This document shows, piece by piece, positions 1-10,957 of a stretch of DNA of 64,000 nt. The DNA is from Aegilops tauschii subsp. strangulata (taxonomy: Eukaryota > Streptophyta > Magnoliopsida > Poales > Poaceae), in NCBI RefSeq assembly GCF_002575655.3, contig NC_053037.3, forward strand, positions 506,486,544 to 506,550,543. Direction: 5' to 3'. The notes under the pieces were generated by a model, which was not told where the DNA came from, did not search any database, and was given only the letters and a program-made list of their open reading frames with translations. Position 1 is the first letter of the stretch. Each line of letters opens with the position of its first letter. The position numbers and the translations under genes are program-made.

Positions 1-254
1 TCACATCATTCTCCTAATGATGTGATCCCGTTATCAATGACATCCAATGTCCATGGTCAGGAAACCATAACCATCTATTGATCAACGAGCTAGTCAACTA
101 GAGGCTTACTAGGGACATGTTGTGGTCTATGTATTCACACATGTATTAAGGTTTCCAGTTAATACAATTATTGCATGAACAATAGACAATTATCATGAAC
201 AAGGAAATACAATAATAACCATTTTATTATTGCCTCTAGGGCATATTTCCAACA
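1..254 (-). repeat. 3' LTR (partial) of the left Angela/WIS-like copia element
   Basis: Ends in GGGCATATTTCCAACA, the reverse complement of the family's TGTTGGAAATATGCCC start. It is nearly identical to 22392-22645, the same part of this element's 5' LTR. The rest lies left of the window. Confidence 0.9.
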
Positions 255-269
255 GTCTCCCACTTGCAC
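255..269 (-). other. Polypurine tract of the left copia element
   Basis: On the minus strand this reads GTGCAAGTGGGAGAC directly before the LTR start, the usual plus-strand primer position. The same tract follows the LTR at 30199. Confidence 0.7.
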
Positions 270-609
270 TAGAGTCAATAATCTAGTTGTAAGGGCATAT
301 TTATCCCTAAGATGTTTTGGTGATTGATGACAATGCTTTTGCGGACTAATCGTGTGCGTTGAGTGTTTTTCAGAGATTCATTCTTTTGGCACGAGACGAT
401 TTCCTCCCCTCGGAGCTTAAAGCGAAAACGGTGTAGTCCTTTCGGATTAGTTTGGTGGACTAGTTTCATAGGGATCACCGTACTATCAAGAGGGGGTCCG
501 TTTTGGAAAGGCTAGGGCGGAATCATCTCGTACACTTCCTTTGCCCCTCCCTCCGAGCCTTTCTGTTTCGATGATGGGCTTGGTTCTCCTTTCTTTGTGC
601 CCTCTCTGG

Positions 610-1096
610 TCCTAGCGGTAGTACCGCGGGCCAGAGCGGTAGTACCGCTTGGGTGCTACAAGCGGTAGTACCGCTCTGGAGCGGTAGTACCGCCCAGAGC
701 AGTAGTACCGCTAGTAGCCCCATGTGTGTACTGTCTCTGGTCCCAGCGGTAGTACCGCGGGATGGAGCGGTAGTACCGCTTGGGTGCCACAAGCGGTAGT
801 ACCGCTCTGGGAGCGGTAGTACCGCTCTAGAGCAGTAGTACCGCTAGTGGCCCCAAGCCGTAGTACCGCGGTGGTCTCGTGCTAGTACCGCCTCGATTCG
901 AGGGCTTCTTTTCGTGTCGGGTTTTACGGTACTGGCCGCGGCTGTGGGGGGCCGTAGTACCGCTCCTGTGCAGTAGTACCGCCCTCCCTCCGCGGTAGTA
1001 CCGCTGTGGGCCAAGCGGTAGTACCGTGCTTTGGGGCGGTAGTACCGCTTATAGTGGCAAGCGGTAGTACCGCTGGCACAGCGGTACTACCGCTCT
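610..1096. repeat. Field of about 19 short palindromes, AGCGGTAGTACCGCT
   Basis: The motif AGCGGTA-S-TACCGCT has 7-base arms around one base. Copies, some with one or two changes, occur near 614, 635, 661, 679, 697, 745, 766, 792, 811, 830, 856, 877, 949, 968, 990, 1013, 1036, 1061 and 1079. They sit just upstream of the LTR TATA box, so in U3. Confidence 0.85.
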
Positions 1097-1141
1097 CTTC
1101 GGGGCAGAAGGGGGGGGTAACAGTTGGTTTGTTCCCCCCAC

Positions 1142-1149
1142 TATATAAA
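1142..1149 (+). promoter_or_regulatory. TATA box of the solo LTR at 288-1880
   Basis: TATATAAA followed by GGGGTC, about 45 bases after the palindrome field, in the middle of the LTR as expected for U3/R. Confidence 0.6.
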
Positions 1150-1885
1150 GGGGTCTTCTTCCCCAAAGTTGATTCACCTCTTCCCCCAAAAGCTCCATTG
1201 TTGCTCCAAGCACCATTTTCGCCCGATCTCTCTCCCTAGCCAATCAAACTTGTTGATTTGCTCGGGATTGGTTGAGAAGGCCACGATCTACACTTCCACC
1301 AAGAGAAATTTGATTCCCCCCACTTATCCCTAGCGGATCTTGTTACTCTTGGGTTTTTGAGCACCCTAGACGGTTGAGGTCACCGCGGAGCCATAGTCCA
1401 TTGTGGTGAAGCTTTGTGGTGTCGTTGGGAGCCTCCAATTAAGTTGTGGAGATTGCCCCAACCTTGTTTGTAAAGGTCCGGTCGCCGCCTTCAAGGGCAC
1501 CAATAGTGGAATCACGGCATCTCGCATTGTGTGAGGGCGTGAGGAGAATACGGTGGCCCTTGTGGCTTCTTGGGGAGCATTGTGCCTCCACACCGCTCCA
1601 ACGGAGACGTACTTCCCCTCAAAAGGAAGGAACTTCGGTAACACATCCTCGTCTCCACCGGCTCCACTCTTGGTTATCTCGTTCCTTTACTTTCGCTAGT
1701 TTACTTGTGTTATATCTCTTACTTGCTCGTGTGCTTGTTGTCGTTGCATCATATAGGTTGCTCACTTAGTTGCATATCTAGACAACCTATTTTGATGAAA
1801 AGTTTAATTTGGTAAAGAAAAGCTAAAAATGGTTAGTTGCCTATTCACCCCCCCTCTAGTCAACTATATCGATCCTTTCACTAGT

Positions 1886-3774
1886 TCACATCACTATGTG
1901 ATTGTAATGAATCCAACACCCATGGGGTTTGTTCATATCTCGCTTGTGAGAGAGGTTTTTAGTCAACGGGTCTGAACCTTCCAGATCCGTGTGTGCTTTA
2001 CAAATCTCTATGTCATCTTGTAGATGCAGCTACCACGCGCTACTTGGAGCTATTCCAAATAATTGCTCTACTATACGAATCCGGTTCACTACTCAGAGTC
2101 ATCCGGATTAGTGTCAAAGTTTGCATCGATGTAACCCTTTACGACGAACTCTTTTACCACCTCCATAATCGAGAAAATTCCCTAGTCCACTAGTTACTAA
2201 GGATAAGTTCGACCGCTGTCATGTGATCCATTCCTGGATCATTATTGTACCCCTTGACTAACTCATGGCAAGGCACACTTCAGGTGCGGTACACAGCATA
2301 GCATACTGTAGAGCCTACGTCTAAAGCATAGGGGACGACCTTCGTCCTTTCTCTCTCTTCTGTCGTGGTCAGGTCTTGAGTCTTACTCAACACTCACACC
2401 TTGTAACACAGCCAAGAACTCCTTCTTTGCTGATCTATTTTGAACTCCTTCAAAATCTTGTCACGGTATGTATTCATTTGAAAGTACTATTAAGCGTTTT
2501 TGATCTATCCTTATAGATCTTGATGCTCAATGTTCAAGTAGCTTAATCTAGGTTTTCCATTGAAAAACACTTTTCAAATAACCCTGTATGCTTTCCAGAA
2601 ATTCTACATCATTTCTGATCAACAATATGTTAACAACATATACTCATCAAAAAATCTATAGTGCTCCCACTCACTTCTTTGGAAATACAAGTTTCTCATA
2701 AACTTTGTATAAACCCAAAATCTTTGATCATCTCATCAAAGCGTACATTCCAACTCCGAGATGCTTACTCCAGTCCTTGGAAGGATTGCTGGAGCTTTGC
2801 ATACTTGTTAGCATATTTCAGGATTGACAAAACCTTCTGGTTGTATCACATACAACCTTTCCTCAAGAAAATCGTCGAGGAAACAATGTTTTGACATCCT
2901 ATCTGCAAGATTTCATAAATAATGCAGTAACTGCTAATATAATTCCAACAGACTCTTAGCATCGCTAAGAGTGAGAAAGTCTCATCATAGTCAACTCCTT
3001 GAACTTGTCGGAAAACATCTTAACGACAAGTCGAGCTTTCTTAATGGTGACACTTACCATCATTGTCCGTCTTCCTTTTAAAATCCATCTGCACCCAACA
3101 GCCTTACGATCATCAAGTAGTTCTTCCAAAGTCTATACTTTGTTTTTATACATGGATCCTCTCTCGGATTTTATGGCCTCGAGCCATTCATCGGAATCTG
3201 GGCCCACCATCGCTTCTCCATAGCTCGTAGGTTCATTGTTGTCTAGCAACATGACTTCCAAGACAGTATTACGTACCACTCTGAAGTAGTACGCATCCTT
3301 GTCGTCCTACGAGGTTTGGTAGTGACTTGATCCGAAGTTTCATGATCACTGTCATAAGCTTCCACTTCAATTGGTGTAGGTGCCACAGGAACAACTTCGT
3401 GTGCCCTGCTACACACTAGTTGAAGTGACGGTTCAATAACCTGATCAAGTCTCCACCATCCTCCCACTCAATTCTTTCGAGAGAAACTTTTCCTCGAGAA
3501 AGGACTCGTTTCTAGAAACAATCACTTTTGCTTCCAGATCTGAAATAGGAGGTATACCCAACTGTTTTGGGTATTCTATGAAGATGCATTTATCCGCTTT
3601 GGGTTCGAGCTTATCAGCCTGAAACTTTTCCACATAAGCGTCGCGGCCCCAAACTTTTAAGAAACGACAGCTTAGGTTTCTCTAAACCATAGTTCATACG
3701 GTGTCGTCTCAACGGAATTGCGTGGTGACCTATTTAAAGTGAATGCGGTTGTCTCTAATGCCTAGCCCATAAAC
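1886..3774 (-). pseudogene. Decayed pol 3' part (RT/RNase H, end of integrase) of the left copia element
   Basis: No long frame is open. Matching text to the relative at 30350-32215 shows the same order of segments. Recognisable minus-strand pieces are at 3445-3633 (residues resembling DKCIFIEYPKQLG, the copia integrase C-terminal region, where intact relatives read KCVFIGYP) and 3243-3467 (ETSDQVTTKPRRTTRMR, the linker before reverse transcriptase). Many stops and small indels make it nonfunctional. It ends abruptly at 3774, where a Ty3 LTR begins. Confidence 0.75.
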
Positions 3775-4824
3775 TGTAACATCCCAACATTCTAAATTTT
3801 GGAATGTTATATTAAATAAATAGTTTTGATTGTTTGTTTGATTTTTGTGAATGATTGAGTGAAGTTGAGTGCAATTTGAATCTTTTTGAAAGTTGAATGA
3901 GAGGGAATAAAAGGACTTCCCCAAAAGTGTTTCCATTTGAAATGTTTTGAAACCTCATTTGAAAGTAATGCAAACTTGATGCCACTAAAGGACTTTCAAG
4001 AGAGGAGATGAAATGACTTCTCCAAAGTTTAGTGAAAGAGAGTGGGGAGTTAAACCACTTTTGGAATTCCATTTGGAATCCTTCCCATTTGAATAGTTTC
4101 AAATTCCTCTGACCCATTTCAAAAATAAAGAGAGGAGCAACATGACACTCCAAACCAGGGGCAAATTTGAAATATATTTGAATGAGGAAAACGGAAAAGA
4201 TTTGGAAGTGGTTTGAATTTCAATTTCAAAACCATTTAGGAGTTATTTGGCTTCAAATCAAATTATTTTTCTCCCAAAAATAAATAAATGGAAATAAGGG
4301 TAAAATGATTCCCTTCAATGGAAAATTAGGAGAAATGTTTTTTTTGAAATCATAAATGTATTTTATTGGGTTTTATTGCAACAGCAGCACTGTTTGACTT
4401 TTATTAATTTGTCTATATTTTATTTTTTTCTTAGAAATAGTTCATATTTTAGGAATTCTTTTTCTAAACATTTTCATATATAATATGTCTATGTAAAAGT
4501 CTTATTGTTTTTCTTTTATTTATTTTGTTCTTGTGTGTGTTACTTAAAAAAAAACGGCCAAAGCCAGCAGTGCCCAGCCCGAGGCCCATCTGTCTCTCCC
4601 TCCGCCGCGGCCCACAGCGGTCCAGCCCGCGCACGCGCCCGAAACCCCTCCCCATCGGGCGCCCGCACCTCCCCCTCGTTCCCGCACTCGCTGACAACGG
4701 GGCCCGCGTCGTCTTCTTCCTCCGCAAGCCCCGCCCGAGCCAGATCGCACCGGCCGCGCCGCCGAATCCCGTGATCCTCGGGATCCTCTCCCCGACTCAC
4801 CCCCTCCTCCAAGAATCGCCCCCC

Positions 4825-4832
4825 TATATATA
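4825..4832 (+). promoter_or_regulatory. TATA box of the truncated Ty3 LTR
   Basis: TATATATA between a GC-rich stretch and CTCTCCCCCTCGACC, a likely plant core promoter in the LTR. Confidence 0.5.
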
Positions 4833-6358
4833 CTCTCCCCCTCGACCCGTTCCACTCCTTTCCTTGCACCAAGGTCCACCGCTGCCTCCCCGATTCCTCG
4901 CCGGATCCGAGCGCCGCCGCCGCACCATTGTTGCCTTACCTCACCACCCTGACCACCTAGCTGCCACTTGGGATCACCACCGTAACCTCCTCGCTCGTCC
5001 GCACCTCCCCGTGCACTCGCGTGAGCCCGAAACCCACCGGAGCGCCGCCACCGCCGACGCCCGAACGCCACCGCCACCTCGACCTCGCTGCCGACCTCCT
5101 TCGTCAACCTACGACGCCACCTCGACCACCGCTGGACTCGCCGTCGAACGCCTCATCCGCCCGTGCCCTCGCCGGAGCTCTCCGACGACCGGAGCGCCGC
5201 CGCCGACGATGTCCGAGCCGCATCGCCGGCGACCACCACCGCTGTAAGCTCCGACGACTCTCCCTGCCGTTAGACTTTCATTATACGTCTTAGATTAGAT
5301 GCAAACGAATAGGTAGGTTTTATGTATTAGATCGGTTTTAATGCGGTTTTATTTACGGTTTAGATTGGTTCAGATCGAACCGGGCCTCCTCCGGTTTTCT
5401 GCTTTAGCCGCACAGTCATGGTTTTGTTAAGTTACGGCCGAGCGTTGTTTAGTTCAGATCGCCCACTGCTTAGGCCCAATAGCAGCCCGACGCGTAGTAC
5501 CTGCCAGTTTGTTTTTTTAGTTTATTTTCGTTTCTGTTTTAGAAACAGAAATAGTTTCAATTTTAGATTGCTTATAACTTTTATGTTTTAGATCCAAATT
5601 GAGTGATTCTTTTTGCATTGTGTCACAAATTTGTTGAAGTTTCTGTTTGTGCCATTAGGCTTCAAATTTGAGTAGTTTAAAATTGAATCTGATGAAATTT
5701 GTTCAAATTAGTAATTTGGCCATAACTTGAGCTTTATAAAATATTTTTGATTGATTCTTTTTGCTCCTGGTCACTAGGACCTTTATCTATCCAGTAGTGT
5801 TGAGTATTTTATTTTTAGTTTATTTTAAAATTAGGTTTTTATCAAAACAGTATGGTTTTAGTTATAGTTTTGTTTTAAGTCTTTTCTTTATTGCTTTTAT
5901 TAGTTTTAAATTATTTATTTTTATCACTCTTGAAAAATTTAGTTTAGTTTCTATTAGTCAACAAAAGAAAATTTTGTTTTTGTTTTAAACATTTATTTTA
6001 CTTAGTTTTGTAGGAAAACTTGTTTAGGTCATAGTTAGTGTTTCATAAAAGCTTTTTATTTGTTTCTTTTTGCAAATAAAATTTTATGAAAAATACCTTC
6101 TGTTAACTTAGTTGTTTTACTTTGTATTTTCTGTTAATTTATTAGTGTAGTGTTTTAATTGTTGTTAAGTTTTTACTTAGGACAAAACTGTTTTGTGTTA
6201 TGTCTTAGAGTTTTCTTTAGTAGTTTTGTTGTGTAGTTTTCCTTTGTTTTTATTTGGTGTCCCTTGTTGATTTGCATTTTATTTGTTGGTTTTATTATGA
6301 GTGTTAGAATTGCTTGCTAGTATGTTTGCTTATATGAATGCTATGTTTGACTATATAG

Positions 6359-6434
6359 ATTTTCAACGGAGTGACGAATAGTTCTACCAAGTCATTATTC
6401 TGAGAGCGTTATTATCTTCATCAAATATTACCAG
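6359..6434 (+). pseudogene. Decayed exon of an LTR-encoded acidic ORF
   Basis: Bounded by ACTATATAG and by the donor-like CCAG|GCAAGT. Read from a borrowed first base it gives DFQRSDE, a TAG stop, then FYQV before the frame is lost. Position and bounds match the acidic exons at 8908-8985 and 42334-42417, so it is probably a dead relative. The expected second exon would lie beyond the truncation at 6987. Confidence 0.35.
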
Positions 6435-7207
6435 GCAAGTTCACTTTGACCATGTTTTTCATACCTATGTTTTATTGCATTTAGTGTCATCTTTGCAACA
6501 ATCCCTCCAGTAGTGATATTGAATTCTTGTAGTTGAGTAGTATGCATGAGGTAGGAACCCATCACCCTATTACCAAGCCCGGGACGTTATTTATTTTAAT
6601 GCTACGCTATAGTAGACGGGGTTTGGTATGAGTGCACGAGAGTGGTCTGAAGAAGGAGGACTCTACGTCAATGACGACAACTCCATGATGGCATATGCGA
6701 GGACTGCATCTTCAAGGCCTCAAGACTTCAAGACTCGAGACAAGAATTCAATACACACTACTGGGTGAAGGACGGTTGACGGGCACCCTGGAGAAACCAG
6801 TGGATGGCCGGGATGCATGGAGAAGCGCCATGACATCTTGCGGAAAGCTTCACCCAGACTCAAAGAGACGGAAGAATACTTCATGCCCGGAAGCTTACCT
6901 GTGCAACCGCAAGTCACTATGGGCTCTGGCTTGGTTGACCTTAGTTGTGACTCTGGCTGGGACGGTGCTAGCAGATGTAGAACGACATGTAACCCCCGGA
7001 TAATTAGGCTACTGTAAAACTCACCTGATGATGCCATGCCATCTCTATTACTGTTGCTAATCAAGTGTTAGTTCAAAACATCTCAAATTCAAAGAAATGA
7101 TTTAGTGACAAACACCCAAAGTTTTCAAAAGTCAAAACAAAAATGTTCGGTGGGTGCCAAATATTGCATAGGTAATTATGGTGAAGTAAATACATTTTTA
7201 GAAAATG

Positions 7208-7215
7208 TATAAATA
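7208..7215 (+). promoter_or_regulatory. Candidate TATA box of first Tekay-like LTR
   Basis: TATAAATA about 220 bases into the LTR and about 80 bases before the GC-rich leader. The copy in the second LTR is at 16684-16691. Confidence 0.45.
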
Positions 7216-8907
7216 CTTAAATTGAGTTAAAACAGAAAAGAAAATAAATAAAAGGAAAAAAGAAAATAAAACAAAAGGAAACGAATTCCCCCCTCTTGGA
7301 CCAGATGGCCCAGCTAATAGCCAGCCGGCCCGGCCCGCCTCCCCCTGCCGCCTCCTTTCCCTGTTCCCCCGACCCGGGTCGGAACAGGGGCGCGCTCCCG
7401 CCCGACCACCTCGCCGGCACCGACGCCGGGGAGGATAAGGCCGCCGCGCCCCCGCCTCCTCGATCCCGCCTCCCACTCGCCCCCACTCTCGCCTAGGTTC
7501 CTGCGCCTCTCCCACTCCCCTCCAGATCCACCTCTGCCGCGCCTCACCGAGCGCCGCCGTCGCCATGGTTGCGCCATAGCCGCGGCCACCCCGCGCCTCG
7601 CCAGCACGTCCACGAGACGCGTCGTCGTCCTCTACCTCGTCTACGCCTCGCCATCGAGCTTGAGGAGCACCGCACGGTCGGGATCGAGCTCGTCCCCATC
7701 TTCTCTGTCGCCGGTGACCGCCGTCGTCTCCGGCCACCTCTGCGCTCCTAAGCTGTCGCGGGCTTTTCGTAGCCGCTCGGTGAGCTCCATCCCTTCCTCT
7801 CCCCGTCCTAGCTCCGTTTACGCGCCGCAGCAAGCTGTGCGCGACACGACGCCATTGCCGCGCCCGGGCTCCGCTGTCGAGCTCATAGCCATCACGGTAG
7901 GGCTCGTCCCGGTCCGCCGAGCTCACCAACGTGTTCGTGGCTTCGAGTAGTCGCCGTAGGAGTAATGCGCCGCCCAGTTTTAGCCTCCGTTTCATCGCGC
8001 GCGAGTTCGCCGTGCTTCGGGTCTCCGCCGTCCCTGTCGCCGGCGGCGGCTCCGGCCATCGCAGCTCGCGTGGCCACCCGCGTTGGATGCGGCGTTGCTC
8101 ACTCCTTCGAACGCGCCAACGCACGGGCCAAATGGCCCCCTGTACGTGGATTACGGCGAGGTCCCGAGCGCCTCCGCCGTATTTTCGGTCGCCGGTGTTC
8201 AGCCGCCGGCCACCACCGACGTGGCACACCTGGGGCCACCCCTGGGTCACTGCCAGCGGGCCCCGCGGGCCCCGTTGACTGGGTTGACCCAGTCAATGTG
8301 CTGACTGGGCAGCCCAGTGCCACTGACTGGTGGGCCTCGCCCCTAACACTAATTAAATTACTTAATTTAATTAAATTTAAATTGATTACTCACTAACAGT
8401 GGGCCCATGTTATCTAATTAGTTAGATTAATTGAAATTAAACTCTGTTAAGGCCACTGTCTATGACAGGTGGGACCCATTGGTCAGTTTGACTAGTCAAA
8501 CGGGTCAGCTGACTGCTGACATCATGCTGACGCATTAATAGATTTCTGTTAATAAAAATAATTCCAGAAAATGATTTAATCTTCGAAAATTCATAGAAAA
8601 TAAACTGTAACTCGGATGAAAATACTTTCTACATGAAAGTTGCTCAGAACGACGAGACGAATCCGGATACGCAGCCCGTTCGTTCACCACACGTCCCTAG
8701 CATAGTGAACCTTCAACATTTCACCTCCGGTCCATCTGTCCGAAAACGCGAAACATCGGGAATACTTTCCCGGATGTTCCCCCCCTTCGCCGGTATCACC
8801 TACTACCGCGTTAGGGCACACCTAGCATCACGCTTTGTCATGTCATGCATCGTCATGCATCTGTTTGCATTGTATTCATTGTTTCTTCCCCCTCTTCTCT
8901 CCGGTAG

Positions 8908-10325
8908 ACTACGAGACCGACGCCGCTGCTGGTGCCCCGACCGACTACGCTGTTGACGACCCCTCCTTCTCGGCTGAGCTTCCAGGCAAGCCCCCCCTTG
9001 ATCACCAGATATCGCATATTCTTCTCTATACTGCTTGCATTAGAGTAGTGTAGCATGTTACTGCTTTCCGTTTATCCTATCCTGATGCATAGCCTGTCCT
9101 TGCTTCTACTGTTGTTACCTTTACCTACAATCCTACATGCTTAGTATAGGATGCTAGTTTTCCATCAGTGGCCCTACATTCTTGTCCGTCTGCTGTGCAA
9201 TACTATCGGGCCGTGATCACTTGGGCGGTGATCACGGGTATATACTATATACATGACACATGTGGTGACTAAAGTCGGGTTGGCTCGTAGGAGTACCCGC
9301 AAGTGGATCTTTGTGGCGGAGCGACAGGGCAGGTTGAGACCACCTAGGAGAGAGGTGGGCCTGGCCCTGGTCGGCGTTCGCGGATACTTAACACGCTTAA
9401 CGAGATCTTGGTATTTGATCTGAGTCTGGCCATTTGGTCTATACGCACTAACCAGCTACGCGGGAACAGTTATGGGCACTCGACGTCGTGGTATGAGCCG
9501 AAGCTCTTCTTGACGTCAGCGATGGAGCGGCGCGCGCCGGATTGGACTGGAACGCCTGCTAGGCTACGTCTGCTTCCGGCCGCCCTCGCAACATGCAGGT
9601 GTGCAATGGGCGATGGGCCCAGACCCCTGCGTGCATAGGATTTAGACCGGCGTGCTGACCTCTCGGTTGAGCCTAGGTGGGGCTGCGACGTGTTGATCTT
9701 ACGAGGCCGGGCATGACCCAGAAAAGTGTGTCCGGCCAAATGGGATCGAGCATGTTGGGTTATGTGGTGCACCCCTGTAGGGAAGTTTATCTATTCGAAT
9801 AGCCGTGTCCCTCGGTAAAAGGACGACCCGGAGTTGTACCTTGACCTTATGACAACTAGAACCGGATACTTAATAAAACACACCCTTCCAAGTGCCAGAT
9901 ACAACCCGGTGATCGCTCTCTAACAGGGCGACGAGGAGGGAATCGCCGGGTAGGATTATGCTATGCGATGCTACTTGGAGGACTTCAATCTACTCTCTTC
10001 TACATGTTGCAAGATGGAGATGGCCAGAAGCGTAGTCTTCGACAGGACTAGCTATCCCCCTCTTATTCTGGCATTCTGCAGTTCAGTCCACTGATATGGC
10101 CCTTTAGACATATACCCATGCATACGTAGTGTAGCTCCTTGCTTGCGAGTACTTTGGATGAGTACTCACGGTTGCTTCTCTCCCTCTTTTCCCCCTTTCC
10201 TTTCTACCTGGTTGTCGCAACCAGATGCTGGAGTCCAGGAGCCAGACGCCACCATCGACAATGACTCCTACGACACTGGAGGTGCCTACTACTATGTGCA
10301 GCCCGCTGACGACGACCAGGAGTAG
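8908..10325 (+). CDS. LTR-encoded acidic ORF, predicted two C-terminal exons with a GC-AG intron
   Basis: Function unknown. Exon A (8908-8985) follows a pyrimidine-rich acceptor ending CCGGTAG and reads DYETDAAAGAPTDY... to SAELP; it ends CCAG|GCAAGC, the classic GC-type donor. Exon B (10225-10325) follows GTCGCAACCAG and reads DAGVQEPDATIDND... to YYYVQPADDDQE, stop TAG at 10323-10325. Both are phase 1, so joining them keeps the frame. The product is rich in Asp/Glu. The second LTR copy (18403-19839) has equal exon lengths and mostly conservative changes. A first exon carrying the start codon must lie upstream, probably in the GC-rich leader, but I cannot place it. Splicing is inferred; no transcript is visible here. 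Confidence 0.4.
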
Positions 10326-10626
10326 TTAGGAGGATCCCAGGCAGGAGGCCTGCGCCTCGTTCGATCTGTATCCCAGTTTGTGCTAGCCTTCTTAAGGCAA
10401 ACTTGTTTAACTTATGTCTGTACTCTGATATTGTTGCTTTCGCTGACTCGTTTGCGATCGAGCACTTGTATTCGAGCCCTCGAGGCCCCTGGCTTGTATT
10501 ATGATGCTTGTATGACTTATTTATGTTTTAGAGTTGTGTTGTGATATCTTCCCGTGAGTCCCTGATCTTGATCGTACACATTTGCGTGCATGATTAGTGT
10601 ACGGTCAAATCGAGGGAGTCACAAGT

Positions 10627-10638
10627 TGGTATCAGAGC
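10627..10638 (+). other. Primer binding site, initiator Met tRNA
   Basis: TGGTATCAGAGC, three bases after the LTR end, complementary to the 3' end of plant initiator Met tRNA. Confidence 0.9.
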
Positions 10639-10957
10639 CGACTGCCTGTAGGAATCCCCCTTCCACACTCCTTGGCCGAAGTCGAGTCTAGACATTGCAA
10701 AACTTTTACTAACATGGCTGTGTGTCTTACGGGCCCACGTCGCCATTGGGTGGTACTAGGATCTTTTACTCCTCGACCTTTACTCTGGGACTTTGAACTC
10801 TTATCTACTCGGGTTAAACGAATTTACTAACTCTAACACTAGGATCCCGTGACCACATTCACCCCAAAGTTCGATAAGCCATAGTTATTTCTTAGAATAG
10901 TATTTTGAACAATTCCCACACTGTCATTTAACTCCTTTGAAACATCTTTGCTTTCAG

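Larger units (their letters stand above)
288..1880 (+). mobile_element. Solo LTR of a SIRE-type copia family, TSD CTAGT
   Basis: A 1,593-bp unit starting TGTAAGGGCATA and ending GATCCTTTCA, flanked by perfect direct repeats CTAGT at 283-287 and 1881-1885. It splits the tail of the left Angela/WIS element: the text before it (CAATAATCTAGT) and after it (CTAGTTCACATCAC) joins to the uninterrupted version seen at 30220-30350. There is no primer site, coding region or second LTR, so it is a solo LTR. The ending CCCCCTCTAGTC...CTTTCA resembles the Maximus-like LTR end at 49094, which suggests the SIRE/Maximus lineage. Family name not resolved. Confidence 0.85.
3775..6987 (+). repeat. 5' part of a long Ty3-type LTR, truncated by the Tekay-like element
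   Basis: Starts TGTAACATCCCAACATTC immediately after copia sequence and runs 3.2 kb until another LTR (TGTAACCCCCGG) begins at 6988. It has the layout of long Ty3 LTRs seen elsewhere here: AT-rich U3, TATA box at 4825, a GC-rich leader (4560-5250), a possible splice donor GCT|GTAAGC near 5246, a T-rich intron-like stretch (5500-6350), then a short exon-like segment with the donor AG|GCAAG at 6434. No internal region and no 3' end are present, so most of this element was deleted. Family not identified. Confidence 0.7.
6988..10623 (+). repeat. First LTR of the Tekay-like element (3.6 kb)
   Basis: TGTAACCCCCGGATAATTAG to GGGAGTCACA. It has an AT-rich start, TATA box at 7208, a GC-rich leader (7290-8300), an AT-rich intron-like stretch and two short acidic exon-like segments (8908-8985, 10225-10325). 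It is colinear with the second LTR at 16464, with scattered substitutions and small indels. Confidence 0.9.

Noticed and set aside
4525..5247. 240-residue plus-strand frame in the truncated Ty3 LTR
   Set aside because: Pro/Arg/Ser-rich, in the GC-rich leader, with equally long frames on the other strand. No family features.
7198..8250. 350-residue minus-strand frame in the first Tekay-like LTR (and 237 residues at 17023-17736)
   Set aside because: Arg/Gly/Pro-rich, in GC-rich leader DNA antisense to the LTR transcript. It differs in length between the two LTR copies and has no domain pattern; compositional.
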